In this document: positions 1 to 5,496 of the stretch, in pieces
Position numbering within the stretch: the stretch's first letter is position 1
How the letters are laid out: every line of letters begins with the position of its first letter
DNA from: Fidelibacterota bacterium
Lineage (GTDB): Bacteria; Fidelibacterota; Marinisomatia; Marinisomatales; UBA1611
Assembly (NCBI GenBank): GCA_002717915.1
Contig: PBCV01000028.1
Span: 1-8,946 of the forward strand
Length of the DNA stretch: 8,946 nt
Direction of reading: 5' to 3'
Notes under the pieces: generated by a model
What the model was told of the DNA's origin: nothing
What the model saw: the letters and a program-made list of their open reading frames with translations, nothing else
Database searches by the model: none
Program-made: the position numbers and the translations under genes

Positions 1-31
1 CTGTTGCTCTATCCAGCTGAGCTACCGGGGC
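1..31 (-). tRNA. tRNA, 5' portion only (cut by window edge)
   Basis: Read on the minus strand, this begins with a 7-base acceptor strand (GCCCCGG), then TA at positions 8-9, the D-stem GCTC/GAGC around a loop AGCTGGATA that contains the conserved GG, an A at position 26, and the first four bases of the anticodon stem (ACAG). The anticodon, T-arm and 3' acceptor strand lie outside the window, so the amino acid cannot be assigned. The D-arm is fully canonical, so the tRNA call itself is firm. It is transcribed leftward, away from the 79-residue protein gene. Confidence 0.9.
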
Positions 32-120
32 ATATACCATAAATTCTCTTTCAATGAGATAATTTAAGTTACTGAGAACAAAAACACAGTCATTGAAAAA
101 ATCACCAAAAATCACTGAAA

Positions 121-148
121 TTTTCTCGTCGAGCGCTCGACGAGAAAA
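121..148. repeat. 28-bp perfect palindrome upstream of the 79-aa gene promoter
   Basis: The left half TTTTCTCGTCGAGC (121-134) is the exact reverse complement of the right half (135-148), with no spacer. It ends three bases before the -35 hexamer of the promoter at 152-181. As RNA it could fold into a 12-bp stem with a GCGC loop, but no U-tract follows it on either strand, so it does not read as an intrinsic terminator. Perfect symmetry close to a promoter suggests a binding site for a dimeric regulator. Each half contains the CGACGAGA word that recurs inside the promoter. Confidence 0.8.
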
Positions 149-192
149 GTCTTGACAGTTACCGACGAGAAGTTGTACAATTACCGACGAGA
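124..192 (+). promoter_or_regulatory. operator-like array of CGACGAGA sites spanning the promoter
   Basis: The 8-base word CGACGAGA occurs as direct copies at 138-145, 163-170 and 185-192, and as an inverted copy (TCTCGTCG) at 124-131. The second and third copies sit in a longer identical 12-base unit, TTACCGACGAGA, at 159-170 and 181-192, spaced 22 bp apart. Copy one lies just upstream of the -35 box, copy two lies between -35 and -10, and copy three lies at the expected transcription start. The start-to-start distances of 25 and 22 bp are near two helical turns, so a bound protein would meet the sites on a similar face. This placement is typical of repression. The regulator is not identifiable from the window. 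Confidence 0.6.
152..181 (+). promoter_or_regulatory. sigma-70-type promoter of the 79-aa gene
   Basis: A perfect -35 hexamer TTGACA at 152-157 is followed after 18 bp by TACAAT at 176-181, which matches five of six consensus -10 bases. Transcription would start near 188, leaving a leader of about 70 bases before the ATG at 257. The operator-like repeats overlap this promoter. Confidence 0.75.
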
Positions 193-194
193 GA

Positions 195-214
195 GGTAGA
201 GTTTACTCTCTATC
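195..214 (+). promoter_or_regulatory. small hairpin in the leader of the 79-aa gene
   Basis: GGTAGAG (195-201) can pair with CTCTATC (208-214), giving seven pairs including one G-U, around a six-base loop. It lies just downstream of the predicted transcription start. It could stabilise the 5' end of the transcript; no regulatory role is shown. Confidence 0.3.
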
Positions 215-245
215 CACTACCAAAGAACAAATCAAACACTAAAAT

Positions 246-250
246 GGAGG
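246..250 (+). promoter_or_regulatory. strong Shine-Dalgarno GGAGG for the 79-aa gene
   Basis: GGAGG ends six bases before the ATG at 257, an ideal spacing that fixes this start. It is the only textbook SD seen in the window. Confidence 0.85.
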
Positions 251-256
251 TCTTAA

Positions 257-496
257 ATGGCTAAACAGCAAGAAGTAGTCAAAGCAACGGGTGTGACAAA
301 AGATAAAGGGTATTTATATTATCTAGATAAGGATGGAGATGTTTCCCGTTCAAAAATGGCTCGAGCAGGAAAAGGTGCAAAAAACACTGCAACAAAAGTT
401 GCCGCAGCAGGAGTAACCCGTGAAGCAGGATATCTCTATTACATTAATAAAGATGGAGATGTTGCCCGTTCACCTATGGCTAGGGGACGTAAATAG
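257..496 (+). CDS. 79-aa basic protein with two 40-residue tandem repeats, function unknown
   Basis: I cannot name the family. The protein consists of two copies of one unit: residues 12-36 and 52-76 align without gaps, with 18 of 25 positions identical. The shared pattern is GVT...GYLYY, then KDGDV, then RS and MAR. The repeat period is 40 residues (120 bases). The linker at 37-47 and the C-terminus are rich in Lys, Arg, Gly and Ala, so the protein is basic. It has no signal peptide or membrane segment and is presumably cytoplasmic. KDGDV recalls a calcium-binding loop, but the rest of an EF-hand is missing. The aromatic GYLYY plus basic tails would suit nucleic-acid or protein binding, which is inference only. 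It is a complete single-gene unit with a consensus promoter, strong SD and strong terminator, so it is probably well expressed and tightly regulated. As a gene it is secure. Confidence 0.9.
   Translation: MAKQQEVVKATGVTKDKGYLYYLDKDGDVSRSKMARAGKGAKNTATKVAAAGVTREAGYLYYINKDGDVARSPMARGRK
290..484 (+). repeat. internal tandem duplication inside the 79-aa gene
   Basis: The coding segments 290-364 and 410-484 encode the two homologous units. The DNA is also visibly similar: GATGGAGATGTT occurs at 332-343 and 452-463, followed in both copies by CCCGTTCA and then ATGGCT. Conservation of silent positions suggests a fairly recent duplication, gene conversion between the units, or shared codon preference. 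Confidence 0.8.
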
Positions 497-517
497 ATCC
501 ATTACCTATTTATTCTG

Positions 518-550
518 AAAAGGCTCTCTTTTTAGAGGGCCTTTTTTTTT
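518..550 (+). terminator. intrinsic terminator after the 79-aa gene
   Basis: The arms 518-529 and 534-545 pair over 12 positions, with one G-T wobble (525/538) and a TTTT loop. The pairing includes AAAA at the base against the start of a T-run that continues to 550. It lies 21 bases after the stop codon and ends the transcript of the repeat protein. Confidence 0.9.
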
Positions 551-638
551 ATAGGACAATGTATTAAGTTCCATAAATTCTAATGGTTGATTGTACCAAA
601 AATTCCGAGGTAATGTCACTCCATTAAAAGAAAAAATT

Positions 639-1427
639 ATGAAAAAGATAATTATATACAGTTTAGCATTTGCAATCCTCATGCCTTTGAGGGGAGATGG
701 ACTGCAATTGTTTGGTTCTAAGAAAACTTCTGACAAAGAAAAGAAAAGCGAACAGAAAGCAAGCAGCCAGAGAGATGATATGACAGAAGATTTCTCAACC
801 ACAGAGGTTGCGACCCGAAAAAATATTGAATCTGTGATCCCGGTCAAGCGAATTCCCAGTGGCTGGGTCTTCCGGGATGAACTTCTGGCACCCTGGGAAT
901 CCAATCTGCCGGCAGTGCTGTCTATCATTCCGGATACTACGGTGGAAGTGGTATATCATGATGATAATCGTACCACACGGGAAGGGTTTGTTCTGCCAAT
1001 CAAACGGGCATCCGTGGAATTCCAGTACACATCCCGGCTGACACATGAGCTCATAATGCTGGAATTTGTGAATGTTGACTTTATCTACAGTACAACGAAT
1101 AATAATGATTCACATTTTATCCTGGAAGGAATCACGAAGAAAGTTAAACTGAAGGATACGGGGTTTCCCCAACTTACATCATCGGATATCATAAAGCATA
1201 AAGTGCTCATGGAATATGGCACACCTAAGGAATTCGACGGTGTATGGCACATTTATGAAGATGTGAATTCATCGTATAAGGTTCGTGAACTGGATGAGCG
1301 CAATATAAAAGTGGAAACGAAAAGTTTTAAAGTGGTGGATAAACTGGAAAAAGCCATTGATGATACCTATTCTAAGCAGGGGATCGAATACAAGAAACGC
1401 CTAATGGTACAGGGGATCGATATTTAA
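639..1427 (+). CDS. exported hypothetical protein, partner of the downstream Omp85 gene
   Basis: I do not recognise this 262-residue protein. The ATG at 639 gives a good secretion N-terminus: MKK, then a hydrophobic run to about residue 17 (IIIYSLAFAILMPL), then a Gly-rich end. There is no lipobox cysteine, so it is periplasmic or anchored, not a typical lipoprotein. Residues 27-62 form a highly charged Lys/Glu/Ser linker with no predicted fold. The rest (about 63-262) alternates beta-like stretches, for example around 100-165, and ends in a Lys-rich, probably helical tail (230-256). The frame is open upstream to a TTG at 591, but that start would bury the signal peptide. There is no clear SD, only an A/G-rich run before the ATG. 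It lies three bases before the Omp85 gene in the same frame, so the two are probably cotranscribed and may act together at the cell envelope. The gene is likely real, but its function is unknown. Confidence 0.8.
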   Translation: MKKIIIYSLAFAILMPLRGDGLQLFGSKKTSDKEKKSEQKASSQRDDMTEDFSTTEVATRKNIESVIPVKRIPSGWVFRDELLAPWESNLPAVLSIIPDTTVEVVYHDDNRTTREGFVLPIKRASVEFQYTSRLTHELIMLEFVNVDFIYSTTNNNDSHFILEGITKKVKLKDTGFPQLTSSDIIKHKVLMEYGTPKEFDGVWHIYEDVNSSYKVRELDERNIKVETKSFKVVDKLEKAIDDTYSKQGIEYKKRLMVQGIDI

Positions 1428-1430
1428 CCT

Positions 1431-2732
1431 GTGTTTACATTCAAACTTAAAAAAAGGCCTTTTAAAGGCCTTTTTTTATTTCCCCTGCTCCTATCTGCCC
1501 TTTTTTCAGAAAAGGGGTATACTCCAAAGATTTCAGCCATTGAATTCCAGGGAAATACTAAAACGTTGGATTATATTATTAAGCGTGAGATCCAGCATCC
1601 CCTGTATGCACCTTTGGATAGCATCCGGGCCGATGAAGATCGAAATCGTTTGGAGAACCTGGGTATTTTCAGTGAAGTGGCCTGGCGGGCGGTTCCCCTG
1701 GAAGATGGAACAGCCATTTTAACGTTTACGATCACAGAATCCATTCAGAAAACACCACCCGGGGCTTTACCAATATATGGAGAAGACACAGGCTGGTCCC
1801 TAGCAGGGGGTTGGGTTATTACCAATTTCCGTGGCCGAAATCAATCTCTGGGATTTAACGGGAGTTTTGGGGGTATTGATACGTATGGGATATTTTTCAG
1901 TGACCCGTGGATATTCGGAAATCATGTGTCTTTTTCATTTGGTCTGGGACGTTCCCTGTTCAAGCATAAATTTTTAGACCGGGATATTGATGATAGCTGG
2001 TTCCAAATCAATTTTGGAAAATGGTTTGGAGACCATATCAAAACATCAGTGGGGTTTGAACTTGAATCAAAACTGTATACCAATGAGAAGGACTCATCTG
2101 AATACTTTTATGTTGCACCCCAAACTTCTCTCAAATATGATACCCGGGATATTTACTGGAATCCAGGTAAAGGTGTTTTATTTTCTCATTTTATTCATCA
2201 TACAGCAGGGATTGATCCCAAAAGTCTATGGACTACATTCTGGAAGCAATCTTATTCATTGTTTCTCACATTAAATAATGATGATAAAAAACTTGTACTT
2301 GCATTAAATGGCACTGTGAACAGAAAATGGGGTCAAAAAGAAATATTCTGGCTCAATTATTTTGGCAGTTCATTGACTGTGCGGGGTTGGCCTTTACCGG
2401 ATTCCAGGCTCTATTATTCAGAAGAAGAAGCGTTTCGTTTCGGGCATGAATCTGTCCATGCTTCCATGGAATTAAGGCAGGAGATCATTCCAAAATATGC
2501 AACATCTCTTGGAGCTGAATTAGGATTGGTACTTGTGGCATTCGCTGATGCAGGAGTAATTGCGGATAACTGGAATACCCTTAATGATCAATTGTCAATG
2601 TACGGAACGGGTCTTGGGATTCGCATACCGTTTCCCATGGTTGATGTATTCCGTATTGATTATGGCTGGGGGTATCGTAATGGTCAGTGGAACTCAGGAG
2701 CACTCCACTGGGGAATTGGACAGAAATTCTAA
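1431..2732 (+). CDS. single-POTRA Omp85/BamA-family outer-membrane protein
   Basis: This 433-residue protein has a basic signal peptide (KKRPFK, then a hydrophobic run to about residue 25). One POTRA domain follows at about 32-103 (ISAIEFQGN...LENLGIFSEV...TFTITES). A beta-barrel occupies about 115-433. Omp85 marks in the barrel include YDTRD with NPGKG (236-247), the loop-6 VRGW motif (317-320), FADAG (371-375) and a C-terminal GIGQKF ending in Phe, as in outer-membrane insertion signals. BamA normally has five POTRA domains and TamA three, so this is neither. Short one- or two-POTRA members include export proteins and undefined barrels, and here the substrate is unknown. The only possible start after the upstream stop is GTG at 1431, with AGGGGA 14 bases before it, which is rather far. 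A terminator-like hairpin lies inside the signal-peptide codons. The neighbouring exported protein may be its partner. Family assignment is firm, role is not. Confidence 0.92.
   Translation: MFTFKLKKRPFKGLFLFPLLLSALFSEKGYTPKISAIEFQGNTKTLDYIIKREIQHPLYAPLDSIRADEDRNRLENLGIFSEVAWRAVPLEDGTAILTFTITESIQKTPPGALPIYGEDTGWSLAGGWVITNFRGRNQSLGFNGSFGGIDTYGIFFSDPWIFGNHVSFSFGLGRSLFKHKFLDRDIDDSWFQINFGKWFGDHIKTSVGFELESKLYTNEKDSSEYFYVAPQTSLKYDTRDIYWNPGKGVLFSHFIHHTAGIDPKSLWTTFWKQSYSLFLTLNNDDKKLVLALNGTVNRKWGQKEIFWLNYFGSSLTVRGWPLPDSRLYYSEEEAFRFGHESVHASMELRQEIIPKYATSLGAELGLVLVAFADAGVIADNWNTLNDQLSMYGTGLGIRIPFPMVDVFRIDYGWGYRNGQWNSGALHWGIGQKF
1449..1477 (+). terminator. terminator-like hairpin inside the Omp85 signal-peptide codons
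   Basis: A12-type arm 1449-1460 (seven A, GGCC, T) pairs perfectly with 1466-1477 (A, GGCC, seven T) around a five-base loop, giving 12 pairs followed by the T-run. In form this is a standard intrinsic terminator 22 bases after the upstream stop codon, yet it encodes the Lys-Lys-Arg-Pro-Phe-Lys-Gly-Leu-Phe part of the Omp85 signal peptide. It could reduce or condition transcription into the Omp85 barrel. The GC content of the stem is only four pairs, so strength is uncertain. Confidence 0.55.
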
Positions 2733-3391
2733 GCTCTTTTATTAAAGATCATTGCTTTTTCGAACCGGTTTTCTTCACCCATCCGAAGCCTGCTTATATT
2801 GGATCGATGAGTAAAAATCATAAAAAAAGGTACCAACAAGCTAAAGATCAATAATGATAATTCTGCCGGTTCAAAGCCAAAGAGGGGGAATATCAGCAAA
2901 ATTACAGGTAAAAATGCGCTGGCTATAATTGACCCAACGGAAGTATACCCGGTCAGGATCACCGTAACTGTGAATATGCCCATGCAGATGGGGACTGCTT
3001 GGGGAAACAAAGCGATCATCATTCCTGCCAGGGTAGCCACGCCTTTTCCACCTTTAAATTCAGCAAATACAGGGTAAGTATGACCTAAAACAGCACAAAA
3101 CCCGCATAGGACCTGAAAGACACCCAAATCTGGTAGATTTGTTCCTTTAAAAAAAACAGGTGCTAAATAAAATGCTGGCAGCCATCCTTTAAATATATCA
3201 AATACAACAAGGACCAGGGCTGGTTTCCATCCTAAAACCCGAAGTACATTAAAACCGCCAGCATTCCCGCTCCCTTGCTCTCGAATATCGATCCCGCGGA
3301 TCAATTTCCCAATAAGCATACTGGTGGGAAATGAACCCATCATATAGCTGGCAAAAAGGACCAGAATTAAAGTGAGAGACGTATTATCCAA
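2729..3391 (-). CDS. plsY: glycerol-3-phosphate acyltransferase PlsY
   Basis: PlsY transfers an acyl group from acyl-phosphate to glycerol-3-phosphate, making lysophosphatidic acid in the inner membrane, the first step of phospholipid synthesis in most bacteria. The 220-residue length is typical. Several hydrophobic segments are clear. The three PlsY motifs are present in order: GSGNAGGFNVLR (40-51), GHTYPVFAEFKGGKG (103-117) and HRSNISRLRMGEE (195-207). Motif one is slightly unusual, with Gly-Phe where Ala-Thr is usual before Asn. No in-frame ATG exists upstream before a stop. TTG at 3391 is chosen because it keeps the first membrane segment, whereas the ATG pair at residues 17-18 would cut it. 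No SD is visible. The gene is last in the minus-strand run and overlaps the end of the Omp85 gene by four bases, tail to tail. Confidence 0.95.
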   Translation of the reverse strand: MDNTSLTLILVLFASYMMGSFPTSMLIGKLIRGIDIREQGSGNAGGFNVLRVLGWKPALVLVVFDIFKGWLPAFYLAPVFFKGTNLPDLGVFQVLCGFCAVLGHTYPVFAEFKGGKGVATLAGMMIALFPQAVPICMGIFTVTVILTGYTSVGSIIASAFLPVILLIFPLFGFEPAELSLLIFSLLVPFFMIFTHRSNISRLRMGEENRFEKAMIFNKRA

Positions 3392-3410
3392 TGAGGTTAT
3401 TCTGGTGAGA

Positions 3411-3416
3411 ATTATA
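3411..3416 (-). promoter_or_regulatory. possible -10 element for plsY
   Basis: A perfect TATAAT is read on the minus strand in the gap between the DUF502 gene and plsY. No good -35 hexamer is seen at the right distance. Transcription would start about 12-14 bases before the TTG, giving a very short leader. This is weak evidence in AT-rich DNA. Confidence 0.3.
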
Positions 3417-3448
3417 TCCCGTCTATATACCCTATTTTCATCCGGTCA

Positions 3449-4042
3449 CTAGGGTAAGGGATTTTCCTCCGGTGCTAGCAGTCCTCCAGAAATGATTGTT
3501 TTCAGACCATCTTCAACTGACATACCTGTGGCCACTGTATCTGCTTGGGGAATCATGAGAAAGAATCCAGAGGTAGGGTTCGGTGTCGTCGGTACAAATA
3601 GATGGTAGTAAGGAACACCATCCTTGGTTTTGGATTCACCGCTAATGAATGCCATAGTCCACAATCCCTGGCGCGGGTATTGAATGTATACTGCGCCTTC
3701 AAATGCGTCGGTGGACCCTTTTGTAAAGGTATCTGTGATTTGTTTCAGCGTGGTATAGATCATATTGACGATGGGGACTTTTTTAACAATCCGTTCACCG
3801 AGATTAAAAATTTTACGGCCCAGAAAATTGGTAACGAGAAACCCAAGAATATAAATTAAAAGAACTGTAAGAATAATACCAAGTCCGGGAATATCCAGGT
3901 TAAATCTTTTTAAGAGGGGGTCTGACATCTCTTCCAGAGTCACAAATAGAAATTTTATTACAAAAAATGTCAGGTATAGGGGCAGAAGAGTTGCAACCCC
4001 TGCAAATAATTTCGATCTAAAGTTCTGTGTGATCGAATTCAT
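3449..4042 (-). CDS. DUF502 family inner-membrane protein
   Basis: This 197-residue protein has two membrane segments near the N-terminus (about 12-34 and 52-73). A soluble part follows that carries the family hallmark VPTTPNPTSGF (150-160), after the conserved GERIVKKVPIVNMIY region (82-96). Length and layout match the DUF502 family, widespread in bacteria and related to plant LIKE-COV proteins. Its biochemical role is not established. The ATG at 4042 is unambiguous as the first start before the first membrane segment, but no SD precedes it. It lies 46 bases after the alkyltransferase gene and 57 bases before plsY on the same strand, so cotranscription is plausible. Confidence 0.92.
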   Translation of the reverse strand: MNSITQNFRSKLFAGVATLLPLYLTFFVIKFLFVTLEEMSDPLLKRFNLDIPGLGIILTVLLIYILGFLVTNFLGRKIFNLGERIVKKVPIVNMIYTTLKQITDTFTKGSTDAFEGAVYIQYPRQGLWTMAFISGESKTKDGVPYYHLFVPTTPNPTSGFFLMIPQADTVATGMSVEDGLKTIISGGLLAPEENPLP

Positions 4043-4088
4043 AAGGCAGTAAAATTAAATCGTCCTGCAAGTGAATAAAAGCGAGTCA

Positions 4089-4583
4089 TTAAAGTGTGAC
4101 GTTTACTCCTTCATGTTCTAAAAGTATCATTTTTTTATCTAAACCTCCACCATACCCTCCTAATGTACCATCGGATGATACAATTCTGTGACAGGGGATA
4201 ATGATTGCAATGGGGTTATTCGCATTTGCTGTCCCTGCTGCTCGAGCGGCTTTTGCATTTCCCGCCCGTCTGGCAATTTCCTGGTAGGAACTGGTTTTGC
4301 CAAAGGGAACTTTGGATACTTCTAACAGTGCCTTTTTATAAAAGGGGGGCATATCAAGATCCAGAGGTACAGTAAAGCACCTTCTATTACCCGCAAAATA
4401 CTCCTGGAGCTCTTTCAAAACCTGATTCATAACAATAGATCGTTTTCCAGGCGGTGTTTCCTGTTCCCATGCTTCCATATCCGGGGTAAGACGGACCTGA
4501 TAAACACCTTTTTTATTGGTACGGACTTCCAGGATTCCAATGGGAGTTTTTATTCTTGAAATTTCATTCATTGAGGTTGACAA
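4089..4583 (-). CDS. ogt: methylated-DNA--protein-cysteine methyltransferase (Ogt-like)
   Basis: This is a suicide DNA-repair protein that moves the alkyl group from O6-alkylguanine (and O4-alkylthymine) to its own cysteine. The active-site motif PCHR is at 130-133, with Cys131 the acceptor, followed by the usual GGYGGG (142-147) and a K-LL-E-EG end. The DNA-binding helix region with the Arg-finger type sequence KAARAAGTAN lies at 111-120, and VPFGKTSSYQEIA (92-104) is also typical. It is a stand-alone Ogt/MGMT type of 164 residues, without an Ada AraC domain. Start choice is uncertain: TTG at 4583 or ATG at 4571 (160 residues). Either start overlaps the end of the transporter gene, by 20 or 8 bases, which indicates translational coupling. 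No SD is visible. Confidence 0.94.
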   Translation of the reverse strand: MSTSMNEISRIKTPIGILEVRTNKKGVYQVRLTPDMEAWEQETPPGKRSIVMNQVLKELQEYFAGNRRCFTVPLDLDMPPFYKKALLEVSKVPFGKTSSYQEIARRAGNAKAARAAGTANANNPIAIIIPCHRIVSSDGTLGGYGGGLDKKMILLEHEGVNVTL

Positions 4584-5436
4584 GCACTGCGCCTAGAATG
4601 ACCAGCCCGCCCCCAAATATAGCGAGAACGGTTAATGTTTCATCCAGGATAATCCACCCCAGGATTGATGCCAATACAGGCGGGAAAAAAGCAATATAAG
4701 AGATCTGCGCCATGGAGATATGGGAATAGAGCCAGATATATATGAACCAGGCAACCAGAGAGCCGGGACCCGTAAGATATACAAGAGCAAAGATGTTGTA
4801 TCGGCTCCAGTTCATCTGCTGGTTCGATTCAAAAATAAACGAAACAGAGAGTAACAGTATCCCTGCCATAAGCTGGCTCATGGCATTCAGATGAAGGGGA
4901 GAAACCACATTGCTGTATCGTTTCAAATAAACGCTGGGATAGGAAGCAATGATTACTGCGATCATGACCATGATAATCCCAAATAGAACTTGATTCTCTG
5001 CAAAATTCATACCTTCCTTCAAAATAAGCAGGGCTCCTGACGTTCCAAGTATCAGGCTCAATATTTTCTTTTTTGTCAGAATTTCATCCGGCAGCATGAA
5101 ATAAGAGAAAACGGCTACACACAGGGGAAATCCCGACCAGATTATAGATGACAAACTGGAGTAAATGAATTGGGTAGCCCAATAGGTGAGGCCATAACTG
5201 ATGGTCAGGTTCATTATTCCAAACTGGAAATAGATCCGCATTGCTTGACTTGTAAAGGGCGGCAGGTCCTTTTTATAAAAAATAACAGCCCAGAGAATCA
5301 ACCCTGCAACAAAAAAACGGATGCCGGAACCAAAAAGGGGCGGGGTCCCATCCATTAGGCTTTTTTTCAGTACAATCCAGGTTGTTCCCCAGATCAAACA
5401 GAGAATTGCGTAATTTAAAAGTACTCTAGGTTTCAT
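4564..5436 (-). CDS. DMT-superfamily transporter (EamA family)
   Basis: This 290-residue integral membrane protein consists of two EamA repeats (about 8-138 and 150-287), giving around ten membrane helices. Typical signatures are WGTTW in helix 1 (16-20), a Pro-bearing helix followed by PDEILT with a basic loop in repeat 1 (98-125), and FFPPVLASILGWIILDETLT in repeat 2 (250-269). Members usually export amino acids or other small metabolites with proton coupling, and the substrate cannot be read from sequence. ATG at 5436 is the only start that keeps helix 1. It is preceded directly by the T-tract of the secDF terminator, with no SD and no room for a separate promoter, so expression may depend on read-through or on a promoter inside secF. 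It overlaps the alkyltransferase gene. Confidence 0.92.
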   Translation of the reverse strand: MKPRVLLNYAILCLIWGTTWIVLKKSLMDGTPPLFGSGIRFFVAGLILWAVIFYKKDLPPFTSQAMRIYFQFGIMNLTISYGLTYWATQFIYSSLSSIIWSGFPLCVAVFSYFMLPDEILTKKKILSLILGTSGALLILKEGMNFAENQVLFGIIMVMIAVIIASYPSVYLKRYSNVVSPLHLNAMSQLMAGILLLSVSFIFESNQQMNWSRYNIFALVYLTGPGSLVAWFIYIWLYSHISMAQISYIAFFPPVLASILGWIILDETLTVLAIFGGGLVILGAVLVNLNE

Positions 5437-5468
5437 AAAAAAATCGCCCCGCAGTAAGGGGCGATTTT
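5437..5468 (-). terminator. intrinsic terminator after secF, directly before the transporter ATG
   Basis: AAAATCGCCCC (5440-5450) pairs perfectly with 5458-5468 around a seven-base loop. On the minus strand this 11-bp, GC-rich stem is followed by seven T (5443-5437), and the next base starts the ATG of the transporter gene. It is 28 bases past the secF stop. It could also work weakly on the plus strand, where four T end the stem. Confidence 0.88.
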
Positions 5469-5496
5469 AATGATCAGAACATTTAAAATCTGTTTA

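Noticed and set aside
97..115. Two AAAAATCAC copies 10 bp apart between the tRNA and the palindrome
   Set aside because: They are short, A-rich and not placed on a recognisable promoter element, so chance is the simpler explanation.
1..120. Mobile-element attachment site at the tRNA
   Set aside because: Only the 5' part of the tRNA is present, and no integrase or repeated tRNA fragment is seen in the window.
121..148. Palindrome as an intrinsic terminator for an upstream gene
   Set aside because: A-rich rather than T-rich sequence ends the stem on both strands, and the only gene to the left is a tRNA transcribed away from it.
124..192. CGACGAGA repeats as a CRISPR array
   Set aside because: The repeats are 8-12 bases with gaps of only 10-17 bases, too short for repeat-spacer units, and they overlap a promoter.
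326..343. EF-hand-like calcium site (DKDGD) in the 79-aa protein
   Set aside because: The Gly at loop position 6 and the Glu at position 12 are missing in both repeats, and there are no flanking EF-hand helices.
591..638. Upstream in-frame TTG start extending the exported protein by 16 residues
   Set aside because: It would place charged residues before the clear MKK-hydrophobic signal sequence that begins at the ATG at 639, and no SD supports it.
506..928. 140-codon open frame on the minus strand opposite the exported protein gene
   Set aside because: It is antisense to a better-supported gene, runs through the terminator region, and its product shows no recognisable family or natural start context.
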